Source: Rhododendron vialii (taxonomy: Eukaryota; Streptophyta; Magnoliopsida; Ericales; Ericaceae). Taken from it: DNA of 64,000 bases. The stretch spans positions 36,466,001 through 36,530,000 of the forward strand of contig NC_080560.1 of assembly GCF_030253575.1 (NCBI RefSeq), written 5' to 3'. The position numbers and the translations under genes are program-made. Under the pieces are notes generated by a model. That model saw only the letters and a list, made by a program, of their open reading frames with translations, was not told where the DNA came from and ran no database searches. Shown here one piece after another: positions 23,545 through 36,398 of the stretch. Every line of letters starts with the position of its first letter. Within the stretch, counting starts at the first letter, position 1.

Positions 23545-24029
23545 TTACTTATTGATGATATGGTTTTGTGGATACATATCCTCCAAGTTTCCTAGCTTGA
23601 AATCGCCGGGGCCAGAGTTGTCGAAAGCCTTGGAAAAGAACTTTTCCCTATAATCACTCACTACAAAATCCTTGAATATGGGAGGACATTCTTCTGATAA
23701 CAGTTCTTTTATAGGGCCGTATAACTTTGGAGGTACAACAACACCATTGAAAAAGCATGCCACAGATATTCTTGGTCCAGCAACGTTGGCCAACACTCTA
23801 TGAGCAACACTCTTGAACTTGTCATTCGATATTATCTAAAATCAACATGAGGAAAAGTTAGATTTGATAGTTATTCTATTGCAAATACAATTAGCAAGTT
23901 ATATTAAATGGGGACAAACCTGGAGAAGATCCCCAATGTTAACTACCAAACCTCCGGAAATTGGTTGAACATTAACCCACTGATTATTAAACATGACTTG
24001 GAGGCCTCCAAGTTGATCTTGCAGCAGTA
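23545..24029 (-). pseudogene. Truncated dioxygenase copy: end of exon 2 plus exon 3
   Basis: On the minus strand 24029-23920 encodes [20 protein letters not shown] to NIGDLLQ (end of exon 2), a GT-AG intron follows, and 23835-23545 encodes exon 3 from [17 protein letters not shown] through [12 protein letters not shown]. The similarity to genes 2 and 5 stops abruptly at 24029, so exon 1 and the HxD half of the iron site are missing; it cannot make an active enzyme. The C-terminus runs 15 residues past the usual FKL end (GNLEDMYPQNHIINK). The reading frame of what is left is open, which suggests the truncation is not very old. The final catalytic His and the RxS motif are kept. Confidence 0.9.
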
Positions 24030-24825
24030 CAAACATATTCGCGTAGGATATTAAATGCTGATTAATTAGGTTTTAGGATGGACACATTTCTTTATCTAGG
24101 GTGCTATGGGTTACCTTGCGAGCATTTTGAAATAATTTCTCTAATGTTTTGCATGGACAGTTAACATGGTTATATATGAGGATGATGTAATTTTAGTAGT
24201 TATTGAAAATGAGACTTTAAGACATACATTTTTTGATGGAACAAACACTAAAATGCCAAGTGCGAATCACTTTACTTATCCTTTGGAGCTGATATAGTCG
24301 TGAGACTTGTTTGTGTAAAAATACCAAAATTCATTTATATATTGTACTTGTACATTTTGTTGGATTTACTGAGTAGGAGAACAGAGTGTATTCTATCAGA
24401 TATTCGTGGAGCCAAACTATTTTATTAGTTTTGTTGAGTTTGGGGATTATTTCTTTAATTTGGACAGCAATTTTTAGACCTAGCACTTTGAAGGCTTTTG
24501 GAGTTGAATAATTTTTAATAAATTACAATTAGCTTAATTGGTAGAAATGAAGTAGAATTCAAATTTGGGAGGAGATAGTTTTTGAGTATAGTAATGAGGT
24601 TTATTTATTTTTGGGGTCTTTTTTCGTAAAATTTTGTCAATTCGTTTTTTACAATTTTAGAACACCAAAAATTGTCCAAAGTCCAAACTGTAAAGCTTAG
24701 TAAGAAAATAACTGAGTTATAGGGTGGGATCTGTGTATCCAAACTTTTATGAATTCGATTGGTCATGATTTTTTTTTGGATATCAATTTTTGGTCAAATT
24801 ATGTATGCGTAGAGCACTTATCATA
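24030..24825. other. Intergenic DNA, no gene seen
   Basis: AT-rich sequence beginning at the truncation point of the dioxygenase fragment. No open frame or repeat family recognised. Confidence 0.5.
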
Positions 24826-25135
24826 TGGGTCCTCTCATCCTAATCGGCCGGTGTCCCTTGTGGATGGATCCATGGGAGTAGTTAACCTGTTTTTAGTTAT
24901 CTCTGTCGTTGTCCAGATTTCAGCTGTGTTTTAGTGCTTATCAGGATAGCACTGGTTTCCTTGGGGATTTCTACAGTTATTTTCGTAGACTTGCTCCTAG
25001 TCCGGCAACCTAGTTGCAGGTCTACCTCGGCAGGGGTGCTTGTGTCTAGACTGTAATAGCAGTTTTGGTTCGATCCTGTATTTTCTCTGAAATTTGTTTG
25101 CCCTATGGGCCTGATGTAATAAAAAAAAAGAAAGG
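24826..25135 (+). mobile_element. 5'-truncated LINE insertion with target duplication
   Basis: The 15-mer AGAGCACTTATCATA occurs at 24811-24825 and again at 25136-25150. Between them lies a 310-bp insert ending CCTATGGGCCTGATGTAAT followed by an A-rich tail. A 3' end with A tail and a long target duplication is the mark of target-primed reverse transcription. Only the non-coding 3' part of the LINE is present. The intact duplication suggests a fairly young insertion. Confidence 0.9.
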
Positions 25136-25150
25136 AGAGCACTTATCATA

Positions 25151-26200
25151 AATGTTCGTAAGTTTACATTGGTGGAATTATTTCATCCGATATTCAATCT
25201 ATTTTTCTTGGAGGAAAAAGGGTCTTAATATTTCGATCAAATATTGGAGATTTCTGGGCATATGATATATTATCACATATCCATAATATCTTTCTATTTT
25301 TCTTGGAGGAAATAGGGTCTTAATCTAGCCAAGTGGTCTATTGCTATAATCTAAACCCTGAATCTTGTTCTTCTTGAGGGTTCAAAACTTCTCGATATAA
25401 GTTAAAAGTAAGGTTGCGTTCTTTTAAACTTCTAAGATTGGAATTTATTTACGTATTTATTACTTCTTGTGTTTTCTAATTTACCTTCTCAACATAATAT
25501 CAAGAAATTGAACCAATCTTGTAAAGAATAAAGATTCAATGAACACAACACTTAAGCTTTAAAAGTTTAATTTCTTTTTTTCTGGACCTCAACGATTTTT
25601 TAAATTGGTGATGATAATTGTGTACTCTCTAGACTTTTCTCATGGAAATGGATAATCAATCCTGAAAAAATCACGTGCATCTTTAAAAAATCCCGAAAGA
25701 TCTTACAATAATTTGGAGACCTACACACTTAAGTTTGGCTCATCTGTAATTACTATGAAATTCAAGCATCCTCCAATACCATGTAAACTTGTCATGGATG
25801 GAAGTTAGCACCTTTTTTTAATATTAATAAGAAATTGGTGCATCAACTATTACTATCTCTGATGTTCTAGTATGAACAATTATCCTAGAAAGCATAACAC
25901 AACCTAAATATGAGCTTTGATTGCACAAGAAATTTAGGACTTGCGATTGCATCCAATATCTGAATTGACTGCAATACAGCATTGGATAGTTTGTTTTGTT
26001 GATTGTACAAAACGACTGTACCCTGATTCGACTGCCCATACACAACACAACTGGTTAGTTCCATTATTCCTTAATATTTTGCTACATATAGATGCAATAA
26101 GTTTAAGCAAATAGGCAAAAGGTAGTTACATTATTTTGGTTTCCGTAACGAGCTGGTGTGGCAGTTAGATGCACTAAGAAGTTTGCCTTGATGTTTGAAA
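25151..26200. other. Intergenic DNA, possible 3' flank of the Helitron
   Basis: No gene recognised. The 74-codon minus-strand frame at 25824-26048 resembles nothing. The 3' terminus of the Helitron (hairpin followed by CTRR on the minus strand) should lie here or shortly before, but I could not identify it. Confidence 0.4.
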
Positions 26201-27408
26201 TTAGTGTTTCTTCTTCTTCCCAAAAGCAACCGCGAGTGGAAGATCATCCTCATTTGTAGATGCATTGCATTGTTTGTTCACAAAGAGCTGTCGACGGTTT
26301 TTTTTGGGTGGCTTTTTAGTCTTTGAAGCTGAGCTACCGGCCTTTTCAGCATAGTTATCTCGCTTAATCTTATTGGGGAATTCATATTCATGAATTGAGT
26401 ATAGACAATTTGGGAGCCTATGCTTTGTATAGTTGTAAGCTTTCACTCGCACAACATATTCCACACCTTGGCAAAGCTTTTCAATTGCTGTTGCGGATAG
26501 CTCGCCCTATGTTTAGATTCACAATCTAAGAATTCCAAACACAAATATGTTTGTATTTTGAGTACCATATGTCATGCAAGTTACCTGTTTTATGTTTTAC
26601 CTCATGTACTCAGCTGTGATGCCAAATATTCCTTCAGCAGCTTGTGGAGACATTGTAGCAACAATAGACCCTGTTTTGTCTGATAACTCCATGTTGAATT
26701 TAAGGCTGTGGAATATTTCAAGGGGAATTGCATAGTTAGCCTTTGCTAGTTATGATATCGTATATTCTTAAATGTATTCAATGAACCATTTCTACGATTA
26801 AGAACTGACTTTGGCACCGGCGATACTCGTTCTTTGCAATGGTTGCACCAAAATGGTCCATCAGTCATGGCATCCATGACATTGTTGCATTTTGAGCATG
26901 TTAGGTACCAAAATTTTTGTGTCAGATCAACAACCTTGCAAATGGCTTGGATCCAGTGGAATTCATACTGCACATTAATTTAGTTAACTTTCTATGCTTT
27001 TGTGAGGTCAAGTTTAATAATGTATTCCAAGTTTTGATGTTGTACCTTGTCAACAGTGGTTGGTCGAAAGCTGATTAACCTTAATGGGGCCCTTTTTGTG
27101 TGGTGTCTTGTGCCGCAGTGGTGTCACACTTGTATTCCTTTCTGGCTTTGGCAATTTGTGGATTGCCTTTGCATTAGCCATACACCTACAGCAGTTGTTT
27201 AATTGGGTTTTAGAGCTTATATTTTGTGATACTTATAAATGGACATTCTTACCAAGCACGTAATTTTTCAGCTGCAAGAATTGGCAGATTGAAGTTGAAG
27301 GTAGTAGAACCTCTTGTAGCCAGCTGGAAACCTGTCAACATAATGGTATTCCCAATCCCCAACAACCTTAAATTCCATAAACATGGGTGACTATTTTTAA
27401 AACAAGTA

Positions 27409-27680
27409 CTCCCTCCGTTCCTTTTTAAGTGTCCTGCTTCGTAACTCCAACTTATTAAAAAGACATCATCATTACACCTTTCACATCAACTTTTTCCTCC
27501 ACTTTCCCTACTTACCCATCATCATTACACTTTTACTCACTAACTTTTCAAAATAAATTCTACTTTTAGGGACAAAATAGACAATACACCAACTTTTACC
27601 TCCCTAACTTTACAAAATGGACACTTATTAAGGGACAGCCCAAAATGGAATACTGGACACAAAAAAAGGGACGGAGGGAG
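27409..27680 (-). mobile_element. Stowaway-type MITE inside the Helitron RPA gene
   Basis: The 272-bp element has the terminal inverted repeats CTCCCTCCGTTCC / GGGACGGAGGGAG between TA duplications (27407-27408 and 27681-27682). The interior is the reverse complement of the copy at 8402-8672. Its crisp ends suggest it is younger than the 7506-7791 copy. Confidence 0.95.
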
Positions 27681-29529
27681 TAGAACTTATGGTTTACCTT
27701 GATAGTTGTTAACTTTCAATCTTGCTCCTTGCACAATAGAGAATGGTCCTTCAAGTGTAGCCATTATTTTTCCCTCATGTTCGGTGAACTGCCCCATAGC
27801 ACAAGCGTTGTTGAAACGTTGCTGCGAATTTTATATTGTGGATGATTAAGAATGTTGGTAGCACACAAAATATAGCTTTGATGTTAAACCGTAAAGACTG
27901 CTATATTTATGTTGTTAATAGGATGCATGACACAACATACCTTGTGTCAATGACAGTTATATTTTGTATGGGGGTGTCATCCTTTGTAGTGTGTTTAGGA
28001 CCAATATGGAATATGGCAAAGAGAACATCTGTTGCATCATGACGCAAACAAAATTAAATTCTTTTGGATTTATGAATTTACCAAAGCCTCGGGTGTCGCG
28101 GGCATATTCACTCAAATCTTTAAGTGGCACAAATTGGTATCTGATACGTCTAATATTGTAAACAGCAACTGAGCTTTCTTCAATTGGTGTTCGGCAAGAG
28201 AGATTCCATTGCAGAGTATTGTCCAGAATACGTAATCTGGTGGGGTGATCTCCACTTTTGCATTGCTTATTAAGTAACTGTCACGCCCTCGATTTTCAAC
28301 TAAAATAATAATATATTTTCTATAAACAAAAATCTTTTTCCTCAACTATCTTTACCATTAAATGTCAAGCCAATCCAAACAAAGAATCAAAGTCTCTTCT
28401 TCTTCTTCTCTCTAATTTTTTTTTTTTTTTACATAAAGTCTCCCAAACATATTCCATTAAAAGGGCTTCACAATAATCAAAGAGAGGAGTTTATACCTAG
28501 CTTTACATATGTTCTAACCAAAAGATACAACCTTCAATTGTGAGTAAAGTACACGACATGAATTAGACTAGATGATAAAACACCTCCTTAATGATTCCAA
28601 TGAAGCTCTCAAGAGACGTCTCAATGTGCACTCCATGCAATCCAAGCTAAGTGCCATGACGAGTACCTGAAAGGATAGGGTGAGCTACACTAGCTCGTAG
28701 AGATATCCATACCTAAATTGCATGCAGAAGTGAAGACAGATCACAAGGGAAAACATTTTCCAAAAGCGTACTTGTTTTGTCAAAAGTGAAGCTCAAAATG
28801 TCATACTCACGCTGGAAAATATTTAACTTCATTTCTCAAACACCAACACTCTCACCCACACACACATCAATATTCTTAAAAATCCCAGCTTACCGCTACG
28901 GCATTACCCAACCCAATCCCTGCTTTTTCATTTTTCCATTTCAATGATCTAAAGATTAGTCTGAGTTCTTTAACAAAATGTTTTCACTTCCTTTTCTCAT
29001 ACAACCAACCAACCTCTCACCAAAAATATACACACTAGGCATGTAGAGCTAGAACATAAGGTAAGCAATGACAAGTCGAACAATACCGCACCTCAACAAT
29101 AAGGAAACTCATCCGTCAATCCCAAATCAAACTTCAAATCTCAACATCTAGCAAAACTCCTCCACATTAAGATTTCCCTTATAAGTCTGACAAGCAAATA
29201 CCATACATGAAACTCTCACAATGCATCACACCACGAGGTACCACTTATACATTCACACAGAACTGCCCATCACACATCAAGAGAACAAGCCACAAGGATT
29301 TGGCGGTCTAAAGGGAAAAATAAAAGAAAACATGTATTGACACATTAGACGTTCCAAGTTACCAACTCAAACTGACATTTTCAATCTTAATTTGATAATA
29401 AATAATAACAAGATTCTCCGTTTCACCATGTCACGCGTTTCGATTTTATTTCCGGGCATTAAGGACCTCATGCGTCTTATGTTCATTTCGGCATCACACC
29501 TTTCGGTAGATCCATGGCTTTCTTGTGCA

Positions 29530-29910
29530 CTTCCGGGCACTAGGGACCCCCGTGCGTCCACTAAAATCCTTTCGTTCAATTCTGGACTTTTGGAACCCCC
29601 GTGCGTCCACTAAAATCTTTTTGATTCAATTCCGGGCTTTTGGGACCCCCGTGCGTCCACTAAAATCCTTTTGATTCAATTCCGGGCTTTTAGGACCCCC
29701 GTGCCTCCACTAAAATCCTTTGAATCAATTCCGGGCTTTTAGGACCCCCGTGCGTCCACTAAAATCCTTTGAATCAATTCCGGGCTTTTAGGACCCCCGT
29801 GCGTCCACTAAAATCCTTTTGATTCAATTCCGGGCTTTTAAGACCCCCGTGCGTCCACTAAAATCCTTTTGATTTAATTCCGGGCTTTTAGGACCCCCGT
29901 GCGTCCCATG
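29530..29910. repeat. Tandem array of ~47-bp units inside LTR-like unit A
   Basis: About eight copies of a unit containing TTCCGGGCTTTTAGGACCCC and GTGCGTCCACTAAAATCC follow each other with few differences. More diverged pieces extend to about 29430 and 29935. The array lies in the intron-like part of the unit. Confidence 0.9.
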
Positions 29911-31795
29911 TTCGGCATCACACCTTACGGTGGATCCGTGGCTTTCATTATCATTCAATTAGTGTCACATATTCTCACTAACAAGCAATCTCTTTATCCA
30001 CCGTTTCTCTAATCCCCACACATAGCAAAACATATCTCTCACACCAATACTTAGATTCAATTACACATAAATAATCTTGTCTTCATCATTTCAATAAAGA
30101 AAGCACAAAAACCCACATCCTTCACATTGTAAATCAACCATTTATTTCACATCTCATATTACCACCAAACGGACCCCCTTTGTGACATCGCCATTAAGAG
30201 TCTAATTTGCAAATACTTATAAAGATCCTCATCTTTGTAGTACCCATCAATGCTTAACAACCATGCACTCATGCCAAGTGATTCACCAAATCCTGTTTAA
30301 CTTACTGCAAGTATCCCGCAAGCCCAGAGACTCAATCTCATGAAAAGACATCGAATAATTTACACATCGCGTCAAACATTCTACAACTTAATTTATCATC
30401 GATCGTATCATCCATCTAATCCATTTTCTATTCCAATCGTTTACAAGTATTTTAACCCTTATGCTCACTAGTTCTCATATCCCAATAGTTAATCATCTAG
30501 ATCAACTCATCCTATCCCCACATATCAAATTGGCGAAATTAATCATTTACATTTGACCATATCCAATTAAACAACATGAATTCCAGGGCGACACTTAAAC
30601 AATTGAAAAGTAGACTTCTTTTTTGAATCCATAGGTCATACATCAAAAGCAGAGTTTGGGTAACCTAACTACGGCCTTGCGATTATAGCTTTAACATAAC
30701 GGTAAAAACTAGTGCAAGGCAGAATTTAGGTCAACTTTGGGTGCAAATCTGTTATCGCTCGGACATACCCACGATGCATGGGATGTATCGTTGGAAAGCT
30801 CTATGTGTCTAGTTTCTAACAAAACAAACGGTGCGTCATTTCGAGTCCCGAGCTAGGAGTTATGGCCATTATACCAAAGTCCGCTGGTGCTGTCAGATTC
30901 TACGCGGGAATAAGTAAAATTGATTGAAAAATCATAACTCTTTCATCTTAAACCTAAAAACATTGAAACCAACGCCAAAGGCTGCACCACTACAAGCCCT
31001 ACACTCAGTAAAAATTCCAGGTTCAGAAACGAGAGGAGGTTAACCCAACAATCAAAAGAAAAACCAATTCGCAACCATTTTCGCACCAGTCAACCAACCC
31101 TGCTTTAGAAATTCACCAAAAATTGTATACTTAACCAAATTACTTGATTCCAACGCCAATCCCTTCTTAACTTAAATATGCAGCTCCTTTAAAAGACCCA
31201 AAGCCACCAAATTGTTCATCATGCCCAGAAAGTTAAAAGAAGACAGCCACGCACAGATTCGCGTATCCAAGAAACAGCTGATATTCAAAAATTCATAACT
31301 AATTGTGTGATTATCGGTTTTTCATGATCTTAGTACCGAAATCTTCGTATTGAAACGTACTTTAACTGTTATGAAGGCACCAAAAATTAATTCCTAGCAG
31401 AAAGGGTCCAAAGAGACAGATTAGCAGAACCCACGAAATTTTCAGCATACAAGATTTATTCAAGACTCAAAATAGATGATCAAACTTGATTCTTGTACAT
31501 CCAACTAACACTTAGACATGTAAAGAAGGTAGGAGATCCCTACCTCGAGGGTTAGAAGCAAGCCCGAACATGGAGGAAACTTCGAAGTGCTCCAATCGTG
31601 AATTTTCTTCGATGGATAGGAAGCTCTCGTCGCGTAGAACAACTTTAGTACTTGGGATTTTTCAAAAGTCTCACTCGTGGTTGATGAAATCGAAGAGAGA
31701 AGGTGAGAGAGGTGAGAGCCGAGAGAGACGCCGGAGAAGAAGAAAGAAAGGAAAGGAAAAGAGAAAAAATAATCTCCTGCTTCCCCTTTTTTTTT

Positions 31796-32119
31796 GGGCG
31801 CCGCTATTCGCAGCCCTCTATTTACTCCCGTAACCCACTAAATTTCGGTAAATGATTGTTGAAAATCATAAATAACATTTCGGTAAATTGCTGTTGAAAA
31901 CAAGATTATATTTCGGTAACTACATGTCGAAAATATGTTCAACTTTCGGTAAACAACTGCCGAACATGCATTTTCGGTAAACATCTGTTGAAAAAAATAT
32001 TATATTTCGGTAATTGGACGCTGAAAATATATCTCAATTTCGGTAACTAACTGTCGAGTATAATTGGAAATTTTTAACGGGTTATGGGAGTAAATAGAGG
32101 GCTGCGAATAGCAGCACCA
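31796..32119. mobile_element. MITE with ~40-bp inverted repeats, inserted in LTR-like unit A
   Basis: The left end GCCGCTATTCGCAGCCCTCT and the complement of the right end (AGAGGGCTGCGAATAGCAGC) match, as do the adjoining ATTTACTCCCGTAACCC and GGGTTATGGGAGTAAAT. Both sides are flanked by runs of T, which may hide an 8-9 bp target duplication. The interior consists of about six direct repeats of a ~35-bp unit beginning TTTCGGTAA and containing a TGTYGAAAA-like block. No coding sequence. Confidence 0.8.
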
Positions 32120-34608
32120 TTTTTTTTTTTTTTGACTTATATAGCACAAATAATACTTTCACCCTTTCACTCCTATTGTATCACGTCAACTCCCACAACT
32201 TACAAGTCATCTCACATTGACCCATCTCATATCCACATTGTTATACACACTTTGATAATCCAAATACATATTAAACATTTAAAATTTGAGAAAATAATTA
32301 CGGGTCTCTACAGTAACTGTGGTATAGTTTGAGTGTGTCTTTCAGCACTTGTATATCAGCATTCCAGATGGTGCACTGGATTTTAGTGCCTTGCATATGG
32401 CATTGCTTTATTGTTTGAAATCACAAATATCTTGGTACTCTTTTTAGGCAGAGGCATCATACAATTATGCTAACCTTAGTCAATAAGCATAAGTTTTTGG
32501 TAAGTCTGATCCCCTGAAGTTACTCTAGGGTAACCTTTTTCAATTACCATTGCTTGAACCGTCCAGTTGGTTATACCTTCTCTGACATTCTCAATCATCC
32601 ACAATTTGTCTGCCATGGCTCAGGCAACAATGGGAACCTGTATTTGTAAAGTTGTATTATGTAAAATGTAAAAGTTTCTATTTAAGCAGATAAACACTAC
32701 AGCTTATGTATTTAATTGTTCCTTATGATGCAAATACTACACAAAAGGGTGGTAAGGCACAAGATTATATACGAGCATTAACTTGGTCATGATTCAGAGC
32801 ACATGTAAAACCTAAAAGCATTTGAACAAAAATGTTTGCTAGTGAATAAGATTGCACTTACACCAGATAGCTCCAAGTCCACTTCTGTTGGATTTGAGCG
32901 TGCTTCGCTCAATATCTCATTGTACACAATATTTTTAGTTGATGTTACTATTTTCTTCTCATTAGAAGATGTATCTAGTATAACTTTTATTTTCGATGCT
33001 GTTGTGGCACAGGAAAGAGCAACAGCAACATATAGTTGTCCATGGGAAAACACAGTTGCTGTAAATTAACGCCCACAATATCTAGTGTTTGCCCTTGAGC
33101 TTTATTTATCGTCATAGCAAAACAGAGCCTTATTAGGAATTGACGCCTGGTGAATTGGACTGGATAAAGCTTAGCATTGGATGGTTGGAGTGAGATACGA
33201 GGTATGAATACAATGTCTCCTTAGTGCTCTCCAACAGCTATTTGCGCCATTATGACGTGTTTATGCAATTTTCGACATATTGGCCTGGTTCCATTGCATA
33301 ATCTTTTGGAAGGATCTAAGTTCTGCAACATCATCACTGGGCAATTTTCCTTTAACACAAGCCGGTGAGATGGCAATCCAGGAGGACAAACTGAATGCAT
33401 GAAATCAACGTATAGTCCTTGGTCAGCTTGGTTGACTATTTCATCAATGCTAAGGAGCACGTACTCTTTTCCTGGAAATCTGTTAATCAGCAGCTCGTTT
33501 GTTTGATCTACTGAATCATTCCTGGGCGTTAGTATTGCAGATTGTGTCATTGATATTGCATCGATAGAGTAGCGTCTTAAATCCGGGAATACAAAATCTA
33601 TAAGTTGTTCAACAGGTGTGGTCTTTTGGTCAGGTGTGATAACCATCGAGGGAGGAATTGTTATCTCATCATTTGAATTGCATGGTTCCTCTCCGTTACC
33701 TACTATTAATAGGTAACAGCTAAGCGATGGATCTGTTCTAGCTCGCATGTTTTCTTTGAGCGTGAATTTTTTAAGACCAAGGCCATATGTGCGACCTCAC
33801 CAAACTGGCATCTATACAATCCTCCTTTGTACCCTTTGGTATAACTGGTAGTACCTGTCTAAAATCCCCACCAAGGACTACAACTTTGCCACCAAACAAA
33901 CTATCAATTTCTGTTATGTCTTTTAATAGATTATCTAGTGCTTCAATACTCTGCCTTTTAGCCATTGATGCTTCATCCCATATAATAAATGAAGTCACTT
34001 TTAATAGTTTTGCTAAACCTGTTTGTTTGCCAACGTTGTAAGATAGCTTGCCATCTCTATCTAGTGGGATCTTAAAGCGAGAATGTGCAGTGCGACCATT
34101 TGGCAAAATTGATGCAGCAACCCCAGAAGTAGCCGTTGCAAGTGCAATACTCCTAGCAGATCTTATGGTTGTAAGTAAAGTACGATATAGGAAGGTTTTG
34201 CCTGTGCCACCAGGACCATCTATGAAAAAAGAGGTACCAACATTTTTTCTAACAGCTTGTAAGATTTCACTGTATGCTTTTAATTGGTCCAGATTAAGTT
34301 TCGAGACGCTTAACAAATCTATCTCTGACACGCTAATATCTTGTTCATCTGAGATTTCTTTGCACATTCGATCATGCTGAGCTTCATTTACTAACAGATC
34401 ATCAAGCCCGAAATCTTGCAAAGTCTTGCCCATAGACTCTAAGGTAGACTTCACAAAACGCAAAAGACATTGTCGTGCCACAGTTGGGAGCATTTTTTTA
34501 TCTCTTAACATAATCTTCCATCAAGGGCTCTTCAAATTTTAAGAGTAGCTCCTTTGGATTAAGTGCACCACAAAACACAAGTATAGTACAAAACAATTGC
34601 ATAAGGGA

Positions 34609-36398
34609 TGTAAAGACCCGTAAATTTCCGTTATATGTTTTAATAATTTATAAATGAATAAGTGTTGGATTATTGAGAATATTAAAGTTGGGGGTCAATG
34701 TGAGAGAATATGGAAAGCCATGGGTGTTCGTGTGATTAGTGCATGTGTGTGCCGTGTATACCAGGAGAAATCCTTTTCTTTTTTTTCATTTTCATCTCAT
34801 CACTCTCTCGTCTCTCGATCTCTCTCACTCTCTCACCCAATCACTCAAAACTCACAACAATCAAGCTTAACTCCATCGTCTACTAGTATATTCGAGCTTG
34901 TATCGTGTTGGACAAAGCTTGGTTCGGCGTATTGTTGCTTGATTTGGACTCCGGAAGCTAGGGTTTACATAATCTTCTTGATTTCGGTTTGGATACTTGA
35001 GGTAGGAAATTCTATCTCTCTTTATATGTTATTTGGGTTCTCCTATGTCTTATTTGAGTATTTCCATGCTTTGTTTGAGCTTGTATTGGTTGTTGTTTGG
35101 TCTGGATCAAAATCTGTCATTTGGTGAAAAATCGCCAAATTCCGGATTCCTACCGGTAGGATATTTTCCTCTACCGGTAGAACTTTGTTACCGTAAAAAT
35201 GTGTGCTCAATGTTTTGAATTTGTACCGGTAGAACTTATTCCCTACCGATAGGATTATTAAATTTTTTCCCACCTACCGGTAGTATTTTTCTTTCTACCG
35301 GTAGAACTCTTACCAGCTGAAACTTTGTACCCACTGTTTACAATTCCTACCGGTAGCTCCATGTTCCCTACAGGTGGACCACCGGTGAAAAGCAAAATCC
35401 TCCTGTACCGTTCTACTTTTTCTTTTCCAAGCCTAAAGGCCTTTCCAGGGGATTCAATGATTAGTTTATTATATATGATGATGGCATGGGCAATCATGCA
35501 TGGTACCATGATCATTGAGACATCCAACTTGGATTTGTCCGAAAATGTAAATTCCTTTTTTTTAAATGTTAAGGATGAGCTTCGAATTGCACAATGTTTT
35601 ACGAAAGATACACTTGAACTTGCAAATGACGCGCAAACATTCAGGGCCCATCGACGGGTGGGTGCCTGGCAGGGGATATCAGGGTTCCATAATTAGCCTG
35701 GCAGGAGCTAATGCTCAAAATAATCACTCAAGGCCCAACCTTCAAGGTGGGTGCTTGGCATGGGATATCAGAGCCCCAAAATTAGCCTGGCAGGAGCTTC
35801 GGCTCAGACACCCAAACGACACGACATGTTGAGACATAAATTGAAAGGGTATGGTTTATGGGTTGAATAAAAGAAAAATTGGAGATTTTGGGACACTTGT
35901 TCATGAAAATTGTGCTTCCTCCGTTGTCTTGTGATCTTTTATCATTCGTTCATTCGTCTCGCTCATTTGCATATAGAGTTTGCGTAGACATTTCTACTGA
36001 GCTAGTGTAGCTCAAGCTTTATATTATTTTCAGGTGCTAACCCGGAACCATAGCTTGCATTGCTTGGCGTGCTTGGAGTGTGGACATTATTTTTGAAAGC
36101 TAACTGAAGGAGTTACCTATTCATCTTTGTCAACTTATTTTGAAAGATGTATTTGTAACTTAAATTGTAATTCTTTTGACTCGGAATATTGTAACCACTA
36201 ATTCTCTTTCGAACTTCGCTACTTATGTTAAATCTGGGGCCGTTGAGCCGATATTGTAATATTTTGGAACCGTGTGAACTTGGAAGTATTTGCTTTGGGA
36301 ATGAGAATATAGTGATCTTTTGGGTACCGTACGGATATTTGTGAGTATTTTTATTATGTAAATCATTTATAATTATGTTTAAAATCGAGGACGTGACA
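34609..36398 (+). mobile_element. LTR-like unit B (solo LTR), 1.8 kb, inserted in the Helitron helicase gene
   Basis: It begins TGTAAAGACCCG and ends CGAGGACGTGACA and is bounded by the perfect 5-bp duplication AGGGA (34604-34608 and 36399-36403). Its termini match units A and C. It has the same internal plan: CT-rich leader, donor-like CTTGAG^GTAGGAAA at 35002, several CTACCGGTAG palindromes (35148-35355), the block GAGCTAGTGTAGCTCAAGC followed by acceptor-like TTTTCAG^GTGCT at 36033, and a ~360-bp conserved end. No coding region is present. Orientation is opposite to the Helitron gene. Confidence 0.85.

Larger units (their letters stand above)
28279..32312 (-). mobile_element. LTR-like unit A (solo LTR), 4.0 kb, inserted in the Helitron RPA gene
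   Basis: On the minus strand the unit begins TGTAGAGACCCG and ends CGAGGGCGTGACA, with TG...CA ends. The 5-mer GTAAC is present on both sides (28274-28278 and 32313-32317), a perfect target duplication. There is no gag-pol coding region, so it is best read as a solo LTR of an LTR retrotransposon; Gypsy is my guess from the long LTR but cannot be shown. Internal parts on the minus strand: a leader, a donor-like CTCGAG^GTAGGGA at 31543, a tandem array (29530-29910), an acceptor-like CCTTTCAG^GTACT at 28668 and a conserved 3' part. A MITE (31796-32119) is inserted in it. The perfect duplication argues for moderate age. Confidence 0.85.
26201..32616 (-). pseudogene. Helitron RPA1-like single-strand DNA-binding protein gene, disrupted
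   Basis: The minus-strand start at 32616 gives MADKLWMIENVREGITNWTV and then KLMLID, an RPA OB-fold start. The next parts are LISNAKVEITPPDYVFW (about 28270), YQFVPLKDLSEYARDTRGF (about 28140), DVLFAIFHIGPKHTTKDDTP (about 28030) and QFTEHEGKIMATLEGPFSIV (about 27780). Then come a zinc-binding module with CSKCNNVMDAM and WCNHCKERVSP (26973-26746), LSDKTGSIVATMSPQAAE (about 26680) and a basic tail (26464-26201). This is the order of DNA-binding domains in RPA70. Frameshifts are visible near 28050 and stops in the first exon (about 32475). An LTR-like unit splits OB-fold 1, and a MITE sits in a later intron or exon edge. In Helitrons it would bind single-stranded DNA during rolling-circle transposition. 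Confidence 0.8.

Noticed and set aside
34654-35127. 157-codon open frame and its neighbours up to 35832
   Set aside because: All lie inside LTR-like unit B, through its leader and repeats; the unit carries no protein domain.
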